From: an uncultured Kiritimatiellota bacterium
Lineage (GTDB): Bacteria > Verrucomicrobiota > Kiritimatiellia > RFP12 > DVOR01
DNA: 64,000 bases
Direction: 5' to 3'
Assembly (NCBI GenBank): GCA_944389565.1
Contig: CALXMV010000007.1
Span: 1 to 64,000, forward strand
The notes beneath the pieces are model-generated. The model was not told where the DNA came from, made no database searches, and saw nothing but the letters and a program-made list of their open reading frames with translations. This document shows, piece by piece, positions 8,464-17,000 of the stretch; positions within the stretch are counted from its first letter, which is position 1; every line of letters starts with the position of its first letter. A program made the position numbers and the translations under genes.

Positions 8464-10437
8464 TCAGCGGGATTTCGGGCGGCGGACGAAACGTCTGCCA
8501 AGATAGTTGGCGTTGTGGGTGAAGAAGGCTCCGAGGCGGGCCGTCAGGCCGATCGGCAGGTTGATGGCCCAACCCGAGGCGTTCAGAATCGGCGCCAAAT
8601 CGCGGTTGCGAAGTCGGAACCAGGCCAAAATCACGCTCGGCACCGAGACCGCCAGGATGATCCCCGCCACCACCGCGCCCGTCTTCCAGAGCGGCGTGTG
8701 CGTGACGGCCGCGGCCAACGCCGCCACCGCCGAGGCCACGAAGGAGAGCGCGATGCCCAGCGTCGCCACCGAGGCCATCTGCGATCCTGAGGGTAACGCG
8801 GGAGGCTTCGCGGTCTCCGCCGACGCGGTCGTGGAGACGACGGCGGAGGTCGCTGTCACGACCGCTGCGTCACCTTTTCCGGCGACGAGTTTGCGCAGGG
8901 TTTCCGAGCAGGTCTCCCCGATTTTCCGCCACGGCGCGAAAAAGGCCTCCGTCAGACTGACGGTGTTGACCTCCAAGTGCGTGATGACCGCGTCCCAATC
9001 ATGCCCGAGGTCATCCACGTAGATACCGCGCTTGCCGACCTCCAGGTGACCGGTTGAACCTGCGGTGAAGACGGCGAGGAAGGCGTGGTCGGCCGCACCT
9101 TTGCGGGTGGCCAGGCAGTAGGCGAGGCAACAGCGCGAGGCCTTCGCGGCCGCCGCGTGTGTCGCCGTCTTCACGTCCGTGCCCAAGGGGAAGCAGAGCG
9201 TGCAACACCGGCCGTCCAGATAGAGCCGTCCCTCCAAGAAGAGCGGTGCGGCCGTCGGCGGATAAAGGTCGGCCACGTTCACGAAGTTACGCAGAAAACG
9301 CAGGAACCCCGCGCGCAGACGGAGCAGTTTCTCCAACTCGCCGAAGGTCGCCCGGAGGGACGTCTTCGCCTCCTCCGCGGCGATGAGCCGTTCCAACTCC
9401 TTGCGGAGCTCGGAATCGGTCAGCGTGGAGACCTTCTCTGTGTCGTCCATCCCGACTTGGTCGAGGAAGGCATCACGCTCGCGGGCGCTGAGCGTTGGGG
9501 TCTCCCACCACGCCGTCAGCGGCGCGAATTGTTCGCAGAGCGTGCGCCACACCTCCGGGGAGAGCCTCTCGTCGTCTCGCCCGGTCCAACGCGCGATGGC
9601 TTCGGCGCACCATTTCCACTCGGGGTTGAGCCCGTCGTGCAGGGGAAGACCGGGAGCCGTCGCCGAAGGGATGGCGATGGGCCCCTCACGCAACGGCTTG
9701 GTGGGATCGTGCGCGAGCGGGGTCGATGAAGGGTCGTAACGCAACGTCTCGCACGCACGGAAATAATCCTCGACCGGCTTGCGCAGCGCAAGAAAGGCGA
9801 GCAGATCGCCGTAGGCGCGGAGGCCATTGGGATAGGCGGCACGCCAAGCCACGGCGCGGTCGATCACGCCGCACCCAGCCTCAAAGCCCGTGCGATCCAA
9901 CGCCCCATGGTCCTCGATGCCCGGGCAGACGCGTAGGAGGGTCATCGCCAACATATGGAGCGGCTCGCGCAGGGAGGCGGCGTTCAGGGCGACCTTCCCC
10001 GGAGCGGCAGGATCGCTCCCCAAGCGTTCACGCCGCGCCTCCCGCAAGGCTTGCTCGGTCAACGGCCCCCCGTCCGGGGCGATTTCCGCCAACAGGTCGG
10101 CAAGGGGCTTGCCCTCGGGGGTGTCGGCGCGGAGATCCTCGGGGAGAAGCCCATCGAAGGGGCGAAACAGACGGTCAAAGGCGGCAAGGCGCGGGCGAAG
10201 CCATTCGATGGCCGCCAAGACGTCCTGCATCCGGACGCGTCCGTCCCCGTCCGTGTCGAGCAGCGCCGCCACATGGAAGGCGCGCATTTCCCGCATGGAG
10301 AAAGCGGTCGGGCGTGCGAGGATGACCCAAAGCGTCGGGTCGAGATCCGCCAACCGCGCGACGTCCTCCCCGCACGTCAGTGCGGGCTGGGGCGTGCGCG
10401 CGGCGTGGAAGAAGGCGTGGCGATGGGTTGCCGGCAT
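8464..10437 (-). CDS. unknown 657-aa protein with one EF-hand and two C-terminal membrane segments
   Basis: I do not recognise the family. One canonical calcium loop is visible at residues 61-72 (D61-T-D63-G-D65-G...D72). The body (about 80-560) is helix-rich with many Trp and several Cys (a C-C-T-L-C group near 450), and two hydrophobic stretches lie near the C terminus (about residues 570-592 and 600-622) before a basic tail. No signal peptide is seen, so the large N-terminal part is probably cytoplasmic. It lies between the aminotransferase (8 nt gap) and the agmatinase (13 nt gap). The start has only a weak AGG. A calcium-responsive or structural role is only a guess from the EF-hand. Confidence 0.7.
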   Translation of the reverse strand: MPATHRHAFFHAARTPQPALTCGEDVARLADLDPTLWVILARPTAFSMREMRAFHVAALLDTDGDGRVRMQDVLAAIEWLRPRLAAFDRLFRPFDGLLPEDLRADTPEGKPLADLLAEIAPDGGPLTEQALREARRERLGSDPAAPGKVALNAASLREPLHMLAMTLLRVCPGIEDHGALDRTGFEAGCGVIDRAVAWRAAYPNGLRAYGDLLAFLALRKPVEDYFRACETLRYDPSSTPLAHDPTKPLREGPIAIPSATAPGLPLHDGLNPEWKWCAEAIARWTGRDDERLSPEVWRTLCEQFAPLTAWWETPTLSARERDAFLDQVGMDDTEKVSTLTDSELRKELERLIAAEEAKTSLRATFGELEKLLRLRAGFLRFLRNFVNVADLYPPTAAPLFLEGRLYLDGRCCTLCFPLGTDVKTATHAAAAKASRCCLAYCLATRKGAADHAFLAVFTAGSTGHLEVGKRGIYVDDLGHDWDAVITHLEVNTVSLTEAFFAPWRKIGETCSETLRKLVAGKGDAAVVTATSAVVSTTASAETAKPPALPSGSQMASVATLGIALSFVASAVAALAAAVTHTPLWKTGAVVAGIILAVSVPSVILAWFRLRNRDLAPILNASGWAINLPIGLTARLGAFFTHNANYLGRRFVRRPKSR

Positions 10438-10445
10438 ACCTAGGC

Positions 10446-11618
10446 TCAGCCGCGAAGTTCCTTGCAGAACTCGGCGAGTCGGGCGAGCCCCTCGCGGATG
10501 TTCTCGGTGGAGCAGGCGTAGCTCAGGCGGATGCAACGGTCATCGCCGAAGGCCACGCCGGGGACGACCGCCACGTGCTTGGTCTCAAGCAGTCTCTGGG
10601 CGAACTCCAGCGACCCCATGCCGTAGGCCTCGATATTGGGGAAGACGTAGAAAGCACCTTGCGGTTTCGGGCACTTGAAACCTGGGATGGCCGCGAGCAG
10701 GTCGTAGATGAGCGTGCGCCGTTCGGCAAAGGCGGCGACCATCTTGGCGACGTCGGGGGCGGCCTCCTTGAGTGCCGTGAGCGCCCCCCACTGGGCGAAG
10801 GTGTTGGGGGCGCTGGCCATGTGGCTCTGCAGGGAGCTGAGCGCCTTGGCGAAAGGTTTGGGCGCGGCCGCGTAGCCAAGGCGCCACCCGGTCATCGCGT
10901 AGGTTTTCGAGAACCCGTTGACGGTGATGGTGTGGTCGTAGAAGGCAGGGCCGAAGGAGGCCATCGAGGCCTGCTCCACCTCGCCGTAGACCATCTTTTC
11001 GTAAATCTCGTCGGAGACGACCCAAAGGTCATGCTTGACGGCCACTTCGCCGAGGGCGCGGAGTTGCGCGGGGGAGTACATCATGCCCGTGGGGTTCGAC
11101 GGCGTGCAGATGACCACCGCCACCGTACGTGGCGTGATGGCCGCCTCCAATTCCTCGGGCGTCATGAGGAAGTGATCCTCCACGTGCGTCGTCACGAAGA
11201 CGGGCTTGCCGCCGGCCACGCGCACCATCTCGGGGTAGGAGAGCCAGTAGGGCGCGGGGATGATCACCTCGTCGCCGGGCTTGAGCATCGTCAGAAAAAC
11301 CTGCGACAGGGCGTGTTTGCCACCGTTGGCCACGATCACCTGACCGGGCTCGTAGGAAATCTTGTTCTCGGTGGCCAGCTTCTCGCAGATGGCCTCACGC
11401 AATTGCGGCAGGCCGGCGGCCGCCACATAACGCGTTTTGTTCGCCGCCAACGCCTCCGCGCACGCGCGCTTGATGCACTCGGGCGTGTCGAAGTCCGGCT
11501 CACCCGCCGCGAAGGCGCATACCTTCACGCCCTGGCTTTTCAGCTCGGCGGCCTTGCTCGAAATGGCCAGAGTCGCCGAGGGGGCGATCGCTGCGACGGT
11601 TGGATTCAGTTCTTTCAT
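10446..11618 (-). CDS. PLP-dependent aspartate aminotransferase (class I)
   Basis: 390-aa cytosolic enzyme that would interconvert aspartate and oxaloacetate with 2-oxoglutarate/glutamate. Family signposts are clear: G-E-P-D-F-D-T-P near residue 40, the P-Y-W-L-S-Y-P segment near 125, S-N-P-T-G-M near 172, the PLP lysine in S-K-T-Y-A-M-T-G-W-R-L-G-Y near 235, and R-L-S-Y-A near 365 for the substrate carboxylate Arg. The pattern is the AspB type (subgroup I-gamma) rather than E. coli AspC; some members also act on prephenate or alanine. GAGGA lies about 10 nt before the ATG. First gene of a five-gene operon ending with mnmA. Confidence 0.9.
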   Translation of the reverse strand: MKELNPTVAAIAPSATLAISSKAAELKSQGVKVCAFAAGEPDFDTPECIKRACAEALAANKTRYVAAAGLPQLREAICEKLATENKISYEPGQVIVANGGKHALSQVFLTMLKPGDEVIIPAPYWLSYPEMVRVAGGKPVFVTTHVEDHFLMTPEELEAAITPRTVAVVICTPSNPTGMMYSPAQLRALGEVAVKHDLWVVSDEIYEKMVYGEVEQASMASFGPAFYDHTITVNGFSKTYAMTGWRLGYAAAPKPFAKALSSLQSHMASAPNTFAQWGALTALKEAAPDVAKMVAAFAERRTLIYDLLAAIPGFKCPKPQGAFYVFPNIEAYGMGSLEFAQRLLETKHVAVVPGVAFGDDRCIRLSYACSTENIREGLARLAEFCKELRG

Positions 11619-11652
11619 CTCACTGTCCTCGTTCTCTCAACAAAACCGGAAA

Positions 11653-11661
11653 AGTATAGCA
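11653..11661 (-). promoter_or_regulatory. extended -10 promoter of the aminotransferase-mnmA operon
   Basis: Minus strand TTTGC-TATACT, hexamer at 11658-11653, with a leader of about 28 nt. A run of eight G lies in the spacer and no -35 is recognisable. Confidence 0.55.
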
Positions 11662-11688
11662 AATCCGCCCCCCCCTTCGCTTGCGCGG

Positions 11689-12348
11689 TCAGAGGCAGGC
11701 GAACGCGAAGAGGTTGAAGAGCGTGTGCAACAGAATGGCCGGGAGCAACGATCGCGTGCGCAACGTGAGCGCCCCTAAGAGAAAGCCGACAAAGACCAAC
11801 GGGACGACAAAGCGATCGGGGCCATGGGCCAAGGCAAAGAGCGCCGCGCTGGCGGGAAGCGCGACCGCCGCTGGCGCGGCGCGCAGCAGGACCCCGCGGA
11901 AGAGCGCCTCCTCCGCCAACGGCGTGAGCAGACAGATGGTGGGGATCAGCATCGCCCGTTGCAGGGGGGAGAGCCCCGCGAGGAGCGCCACGGCGCTTTG
12001 CTCCTCCCCGCCCGCGACGATCGCGTTCAGCGCGTAGGCGCCGGCGAGAAGTAGGGCAAAGCCCCCCACCGTCGCCCGAAACCCGAATCCGCGCGGCCAG
12101 GAGAGCGCGCGTCGGAGGGTCACGCTGGGGGTGACGGCCAACCGCACCGCGCTCGGCACGACCAAGAGCCCCAAGGCGATCAGTTGTGTCCGGATGAGCG
12201 CGGGGAAATCAACGGTGAAGGGCGCTTGCGGGACCGGCGCCGCGTTTGCGAGGCAGAAGAGCCCCGCGCAAAGCACGCCAAGCGCGACGGAGAGCCCGGC
12301 GAGGAGCGCCCGGGGCGTGGGAAAAGAGGGGAAGGGGCACCATCTCAT
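11689..12348 (-). CDS. CPBP-family intramembrane metalloprotease
   Basis: 219-aa multi-pass membrane protein of the CAAX/Abi (CPBP) type. The diagnostic E-E-A-L-F-R-G motif is near residue 145, the second motif A-L-A-H-G near 173 and the third I-L-L-H-T-L-F-N near 205, supplying the Glu, His and Asn/His of the intramembrane active site. About six to seven hydrophobic segments are visible, and the last motif sits close to the C terminus. It begins 1 nt after the exonuclease gene stop, so it belongs to the sialidase operon. Bacterial members process peptides or exported proteins; the substrate here is unknown. Confidence 0.85.
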   Translation of the reverse strand: MRWCPFPSFPTPRALLAGLSVALGVLCAGLFCLANAAPVPQAPFTVDFPALIRTQLIALGLLVVPSAVRLAVTPSVTLRRALSWPRGFGFRATVGGFALLLAGAYALNAIVAGGEEQSAVALLAGLSPLQRAMLIPTICLLTPLAEEALFRGVLLRAAPAAVALPASAALFALAHGPDRFVVPLVFVGFLLGALTLRTRSLLPAILLHTLFNLFAFACL

Positions 12349-12349
12349 C

Positions 12350-12946
12350 TTATTGCTCGCAAATCTCGCCCAAGGTCAGCGCCGCCCATCCTGGCAGGGC
12401 GAGGATGTGTTCGAGCAGGAGCGCGCAGGCCAAGGCGTCGTAAAAGGCATCATGCGGGGCACGCCCTGGCAGGAGCGCATCCAGCCGTGGGCGCAGACCG
12501 AGCGCCGGGATGAGCGCGTCGAGCGCGCCGGGCAGGGTGGGGTAGGCGCGTCGCGCCAGGCGAAGTGTGTCGACCCAGAATGGATAACGTGTCATCGGTG
12601 CGAGCCGCGCCAAGGTGGCGCGTTCGGCGGAGGCGTTGTGCGCCACGGGAACGGTTCGGCTGAGCAGGGGATGAAGGGTGTCCGCCCAAACGGCGAGCGC
12701 ATCCGGCGCGGCCGCAATGGCATCGCGCCGCGCGCGGTGATCCCCCGGGGCGTGCCGAGAGAAGGGATACCCCTTCGGCACACGCAGGAGCGTGTCGATG
12801 TCTGGCCCTTCCGGGGCGTAACGCCCCGCCCGCAGACTCACCGCGCCTACCTGCCAGGGCAGGCTTGCGAAGCCTTTCACCACGCCGGTCGTCTCGAAGT
12901 CCAGCGCGGTGAAAGGGACTTCCCGCGCGGGCGTCTCCGCCGTCAT
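12350..12946 (-). CDS. DnaQ-like DEDDh 3'-5' exonuclease domain protein
   Basis: 198-aa stand-alone exonuclease domain. The three DEDD motifs can be seen: A-L-D-F-E-T-T-G (ExoI) near residue 15, H-N-A-S-A-E-R near 98 (ExoII) and H-D-A-F-Y-D-A (ExoIII, with the His that defines DEDDh) near 165. No polymerase or GIY-YIG partner domain is attached. It may proofread or trim nucleic acids; a DNA polymerase III epsilon role is possible but the protein is short and sits in an unusual operon. The ATG at 12946 overlaps the sialidase stop by 4 nt. Confidence 0.85.
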   Translation of the reverse strand: MTAETPAREVPFTALDFETTGVVKGFASLPWQVGAVSLRAGRYAPEGPDIDTLLRVPKGYPFSRHAPGDHRARRDAIAAAPDALAVWADTLHPLLSRTVPVAHNASAERATLARLAPMTRYPFWVDTLRLARRAYPTLPGALDALIPALGLRPRLDALLPGRAPHDAFYDALACALLLEHILALPGWAALTLGEICEQ

Positions 12947-14400
12947 TCGATGTCCTTCAGCGGCACGCGGAGGAAATACGTGTAGTCGCTCTGGCCCTCG
13001 TAGATCACGCCGACGGCATCGTCCCCAAGCGGCACCAAGGAGGAATAACCGGCACAGGGGCGCGGATCGTAAACGGTGCCCTTGGACCACGTCGCGCCGC
13101 CATCGGTGGATTTGCGGAGCGTCATCGTGTCGCGCTTGTCGGAGTTGGGGTTCGAGAAAATCAGCGTCCCGCCGATGCGGGTCATGGCCGCCTGGCAGAG
13201 ATTTCTGGGTTGGCGCAGGGGGGTGGTCTTCACCTTTTGCCAAGTCTCCCCGAGATCGTCGGTGCGGGCGGTGACACGGGTGGCCGGCCCCCCTCCCTCG
13301 CGCGTGTTCAGCAACAGCGATCCGTCCGCCAATTGCACGACGGTCGATTCCGACCCGCCGAAGGGGTTGGCCTTGGAGGAGGTCCACGTCTTGCCATGGT
13401 CTTTGGAATAGATGAGCGCGCCGTGATGCGGGGCCTTGCCGTTCCCGCCCCAGATTTGCGCGGGGAAGACGAGCGTGCCGTCCTTGAGCGCGATGCCGGC
13501 GCCGGGCCCTTGGAAGAGAAGCCCCCAAGCGGTGGTGTCCGGGTCGTCCAAACGTTTGATCTCGGCGGTGATGTTGCGGGGGGAGGACCATGTCTGCCCC
13601 TCATCGTCGGAATAGGCCACGTAGATCTGCCCGCAACGGGCCGGGTCGGCGGTGCCGGTGGCGGATTTCCAGATGGGATGCCCCGAACCGGGCGTGTGCA
13701 GGGCCATCAGCCAGAGCCGCCCGTTCGAGGGATCGGCCAGGATGGCCGCGTCGCCGATACCCTGCCCGCCCGGCATCCCCGCGTAATCCATGGCCGTGCG
13801 GATGGGGCTCCACGTATCGCCGCCGTCCGTCGAGGTGCTTACGCCCACGGTGATATCCGCGGGCAAATCGCCCGAATGCTTATAGCGGATGTCGAAGCAC
13901 GCCACGAGCGTTCCCTTCGGCGTGCGCGTGATGCCGGGGATGCGGAAGTTCTTCGAGGCGCGCAGACGGCCGTCCTTCAGGCGTCGGTCGCTGATTTGTT
14001 GCGCCGGTTTCGTCACCACGCTCCCGATGCGGATCCGCTTCCCCGCCACGCACAGGCTTCCCTCCACGCTCGCCGTCGGCGACAGCTCCGCATACAGCGG
14101 GAACGTGTTCTGCCCGGCCTTCACCGGCACCGTGAATGTCGCCGCGTCGTTCGCGATGCGGGCGCACGACGACGTGCCCAGGCTCAGACACGCCACGTCC
14201 GAGGGGTTTGTCCCACGGATATCCAACCGAACCCGCTCCGCCTCCGCTTCCGCGCTCGCCGCGAAGGTCACCGTCGCGATCGGTTCGCCCTTGATCCCCT
14301 TGAACGCCGGCACGCCGGTCGGCTTCACGGAAATCCCCGAGACCGCGGCCTGCGCCACGGCCGCGCCCAACAACGTCACAAGCAACAATTTCTCTCGCAT
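12943..14400 (-). CDS. secreted exo-alpha-sialidase (GH33-type, BNR/Asp-box)
   Basis: Removes terminal sialic acid from glycans; exported by a signal peptide (M-R-E-K-L-L-L-V-T-L-L-G-A, cut near A-Q-A at 18). The 485-aa protein has an N-terminal beta-sandwich (about 20-130), then a six-bladed propeller with the F-R-I-P motif near 145 supplying the arginine triad, R-Y-K-H-S-G-D-L near 170 with the likely acid/base Asp, and five Asp boxes of the form S-x-D-x-G-x-T-W between about 187 and 445. The V-I-Y-E-G segment near the end would hold the nucleophile pair. AAGGAG lies 7 nt upstream of the chosen ATG. No nan catabolic genes are in the window, so sialic acid release may serve to expose underlying glycans. 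Confidence 0.92.
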   Translation of the reverse strand: MREKLLLVTLLGAAVAQAAVSGISVKPTGVPAFKGIKGEPIATVTFAASAEAEAERVRLDIRGTNPSDVACLSLGTSSCARIANDAATFTVPVKAGQNTFPLYAELSPTASVEGSLCVAGKRIRIGSVVTKPAQQISDRRLKDGRLRASKNFRIPGITRTPKGTLVACFDIRYKHSGDLPADITVGVSTSTDGGDTWSPIRTAMDYAGMPGGQGIGDAAILADPSNGRLWLMALHTPGSGHPIWKSATGTADPARCGQIYVAYSDDEGQTWSSPRNITAEIKRLDDPDTTAWGLLFQGPGAGIALKDGTLVFPAQIWGGNGKAPHHGALIYSKDHGKTWTSSKANPFGGSESTVVQLADGSLLLNTREGGGPATRVTARTDDLGETWQKVKTTPLRQPRNLCQAAMTRIGGTLIFSNPNSDKRDTMTLRKSTDGGATWSKGTVYDPRPCAGYSSLVPLGDDAVGVIYEGQSDYTYFLRVPLKDIE

Positions 14401-14421
14401 GGCGGAACTCCTTCCGTTCGC

Positions 14422-14430
14422 AGTATAGCA
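14422..14430 (-). promoter_or_regulatory. extended -10 promoter of the sialidase operon
   Basis: Minus strand TTTTGC-TATACT, hexamer at 14427-14422; leader about 15 nt with AAGGAG. No clear -35. Confidence 0.55.
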
Positions 14431-14489
14431 AAACCGTGCGGCGCAAGCGAAAAGAAAAATCCCGAAGACGAAAAAAACGGACCGGAGGG

Positions 14490-15950
14490 TCAGCGTTCGC
14501 CGGCCTTCCCGCGCAACGCTTCCCGCAGGATGGTCTTGGCGATGGGCAAGGCCGTCGCCGCGCCGAACCCACCATGCTCCACCAGCACCGTCACCACCAC
14601 TTGCGGGTTCTCGTAGGGCGCGAAACAGGTGAACCACGCATGATCCGCCCCCGAGGATTGCGCGGTGCCCGTTTTCCCGCAGACGGCCACGCCTGGCAGT
14701 GCCGCGGCCCGGGAGGTTCCTTCCAGCACGGAGGCACGCATCAACGTGCGCACGCGGTCGGCCACGGCCTGCGGCCAGAGCCGGCGCGCCTCGCCCCCGC
14801 CTCCCGGCCCCAACCGCGGAGGGACGAGCACGCCCCCGTTCGCGAAGGCAGCCGTCAGCGCCGCCACGTGCAAGGGGGTCATCAGGAGATCGCCCTGGCC
14901 GAACCCGAGATACGCCACGCGGTTGGGGGATGCGTCCAGGTCGGGCAGGCGTCCCGGCTCGGCCACGTACGCCCGTTCGCCGCACCGGGCCAGGACGAAT
15001 CCCGTGTCGATCCCGCAGGTGCGCAGGGCATCGCGGAAGGCGGGCCACCCGCAGGCCGTCGCGGCTTTCGCGAACCAGATGTTTGAGCTCTCCGCGAAGG
15101 CCGTGCGCAAATCCAGCAAGGTGTCGTCCTCCGCGTGTGGGTGGGTGTCGCGGATAGGTTTGGTGTAGGCGGCAGGCGCCCAGCCACGCGGTGGGCAGAC
15201 GTACCGCCCGGCTTTGCGGCGACTGAGCGCAAGTGCCGCCGTGAAGGTCTTCAACGTCGAGCCTGCAGGATAGAGCCCTTGGGTGGCGCGATTGAAGAGC
15301 GGTGCGTTCGCGTGGTCGGCCATGGCCTCGCGCAACCGGGCCTCATCGGCCGATGGCGAGGAGACCAACGCCAGGATGTCGCCGGTGCGGGGGTCGAGCG
15401 CGATGGCCGCCCCACGGCGGTCTCCAAGAGCGTCATGGGCCACGCGTTGCAGGCGGGCGTCGAGGGTCGTGCGCACATCCTCGGGGCTTGTCCGCCGCAG
15501 GAGGTCGCCCGCCCGGCTTGGTTCCGCGAAACCGCAGAGCCGGGCGTCGTAGACCCGCACCAAACCGCTTAGACCAAACTCCCTCGACGCGTAGCCCACC
15601 GTGTGCAGGCCTGCCGCGCCCAACGGCGCCACCTGCCCCCACCGCTTGCCGGGAATCGCCGCCGCGAGCGTCTCGCCGTTCCGATCCAAAAGCCGGCCCC
15701 GAGCCTCCGAGTGCCTTGCCAGCGTCGTCGGGCGCGTGTCATAGCGCCGTTGGAACTTCTGAAAGCCAAGCGACCCGAACCCGCTCAGTTGCCAACAGGC
15801 CTGATGCGTCAAGACCGCCACGAAGGCCACCGCGAAAATCGCCGTCAGCCCGCGCCCCCCCCAGCCCTTCCCGCGCGTGGGCCAGCACGCGAAAAGCAGC
15901 ACGCAAAGCCCGAGCAGGGACAGGAAGACCAAATGGTAAACCGGCGCCAT
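14490..15950 (-). CDS. class B penicillin-binding protein transpeptidase
   Basis: 486-aa peptidoglycan DD-transpeptidase anchored by N-terminal membrane segments (two hydrophobic stretches, about 4-20 and 33-53). The catalytic triad of motifs is complete: S-T-L-K near residue 235, S-S-N near 293 and K-T-G-T near 432. A reduced pedestal containing G-R-L-L-D-R-N-G-E-T-L-A near 85 precedes the transpeptidase domain, as in PbpA/FtsI-like enzymes. It is shorter than typical FtsI or PBP2. GGAG lies about 7 nt before the ATG at 15950. It is the last gene of a unit with a rhomboid protease and a small membrane protein, so a role in septal or envelope growth is likely but which machine it serves is not clear. 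Confidence 0.88.
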   Translation of the reverse strand: MAPVYHLVFLSLLGLCVLLFACWPTRGKGWGGRGLTAIFAVAFVAVLTHQACWQLSGFGSLGFQKFQRRYDTRPTTLARHSEARGRLLDRNGETLAAAIPGKRWGQVAPLGAAGLHTVGYASREFGLSGLVRVYDARLCGFAEPSRAGDLLRRTSPEDVRTTLDARLQRVAHDALGDRRGAAIALDPRTGDILALVSSPSADEARLREAMADHANAPLFNRATQGLYPAGSTLKTFTAALALSRRKAGRYVCPPRGWAPAAYTKPIRDTHPHAEDDTLLDLRTAFAESSNIWFAKAATACGWPAFRDALRTCGIDTGFVLARCGERAYVAEPGRLPDLDASPNRVAYLGFGQGDLLMTPLHVAALTAAFANGGVLVPPRLGPGGGGEARRLWPQAVADRVRTLMRASVLEGTSRAAALPGVAVCGKTGTAQSSGADHAWFTCFAPYENPQVVVTVLVEHGGFGAATALPIAKTILREALRGKAGER

Positions 15951-15963
15951 GCACGGCTCCCTC

Positions 15964-16647
15964 TCACGCACATGGCGGCGCGGGGCGCAGGGCACGGGCG
16001 GCCACCGCGCCGTACACCACCCCCGCGAGCCACCCACCCACGTGCGCGCCATAGGCCGTCACATGCGGCCACGCCCAAGCCTCCGCCACCGCGTAGGCCA
16101 CGAAAAGCGGCATCAGCCACCACGCCCGGATCGGCACCGGCAAAACTGTCACCCACAGCGTCACCCGCGCCCGTGGCGCCACCCCCGTGACCGCGCCCAG
16201 GCAGGCCGCCAGGCACGCCGACGCCCCCACGCACGAGGCACCGCCCGAAAGCCGGGCGTCAAGCGCCAGCGACGCCAGAAAACCCACCGCGCCGAAAGCC
16301 GCGCCCACCGCGACCAACCCCATGAGTCGCCGGGCCCCCAACACGTGCTCCAAGCACGCCCCCGTCACTGCCAGGCCGAAAACGTTCGCCAGCAGGTGCG
16401 CCCATGACCCATGCAAGACCGCGTAAGTCAGCGGCTGCCACCACGCCCCCATGCGCAACCCCTCCGCGCTCAGCGCGAAAAGGCGCACGAACCCCGACTC
16501 CCCGCCCTCGGGGAAGCCCGCCATCTGACACTGCGCCAACCAAACCGCCACGCACGCGACGCAAAACCACCGCGTGGCGGTCGCGCTTGGCGCGCGTCCG
16601 GTCAGAACAGCTGATTCGGATCGATGTACTTCGTCAGCGCGTCCCAT
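15964..16647 (-). CDS. rhomboid-family intramembrane serine protease
   Basis: About 227-aa polytopic protein. Rhomboid marks are H-G-S-W-A-H-L-L-A-N (H-x4-H-x3-N type) in the second helix, the catalytic Ser in V-G-A-S-A-C, and the catalytic His in Y-G-A-H-V-G-G in the last conserved helix. The start is uncertain: an ATG at 16647 lies inside the upstream small gene and has no Shine-Dalgarno, while a CTG at 16605 would overlap that gene's stop (CTGA) and start just before the first membrane helix. I list the ATG. Downstream 13 nt lies the penicillin-binding protein. Substrate unknown. Confidence 0.8.
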   Translation of the reverse strand: MGRADEVHRSESAVLTGRAPSATATRWFCVACVAVWLAQCQMAGFPEGGESGFVRLFALSAEGLRMGAWWQPLTYAVLHGSWAHLLANVFGLAVTGACLEHVLGARRLMGLVAVGAAFGAVGFLASLALDARLSGGASCVGASACLAACLGAVTGVAPRARVTLWVTVLPVPIRAWWLMPLFVAYAVAEAWAWPHVTAYGAHVGGWLAGVVYGAVAARALRPAPPCA

Positions 16648-16802
16648 TCCAAATAAAGGAAGAGGGTCGTGGCAACCGCCACCAGGAACGACAGAATCGC
16701 GCACACGCCACCCACCCAGTCAGGCTTGGCGGCACGGGGTTGCGCGGCGGCGACTTCCGCGGGATTGCGCAGACGCGCGGCGATAAAAGGCTTCTCTGCC
16801 AT
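16602..16802 (-). CDS. small single-pass membrane protein, unknown
   Basis: 66 aa. A basic/Ala-rich N-terminal 28 residues is followed by one strong hydrophobic helix (about 33-52, G-G-V-C-A-I-L-S-F-L-V-A-V-A-T-T-L-F-L) and a short acidic tail ending Y-I-D-P-N-Q-L-F. AAAGGAG lies 9 nt before the ATG at 16802, a better site than most in this region, which argues it is real. It leads the operon with the rhomboid protease and the penicillin-binding protein and overlaps the rhomboid reading frame. I do not recognise the family; a small cell-envelope subunit is a reasonable guess. Confidence 0.75.
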   Translation of the reverse strand: MAEKPFIAARLRNPAEVAAAQPRAAKPDWVGGVCAILSFLVAVATTLFLYLEWDALTKYIDPNQLF

Positions 16803-16828
16803 TGGAATCACTCCTTTCGACTGTCCTT

Positions 16829-16834
16829 AGTATA
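16829..16834 (-). promoter_or_regulatory. -10 element of the small membrane protein operon
   Basis: Minus strand TATACT at 16834-16829, preceded by GCGG rather than TGn; leader about 20 nt with AAAGGAG. Confidence 0.4.
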
Positions 16835-17000
16835 CCGCATTTCTCCCCGTCGCGAAAGTCTTTTTTGAGGGAAATTGTTTGAGGGCAGACGGCCGCCGAC
16901 GCGGATTTTGGGGCCTTGGCGGATGGGGTAGGGCGCGCCACGCAAGCCGGCCGTGCATGGGTGGCGTTTCATGGGGACTTTCGTGGCCGGCGGGCGTGCC

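Noticed and set aside
12350-13591. A 413-codon frame extending the exonuclease upstream through the sialidase
   Set aside because: The upstream part is antisense-like Arg/Pro/His-rich sequence out of frame with the sialidase; the real start is the ATGA overlap at 12946.
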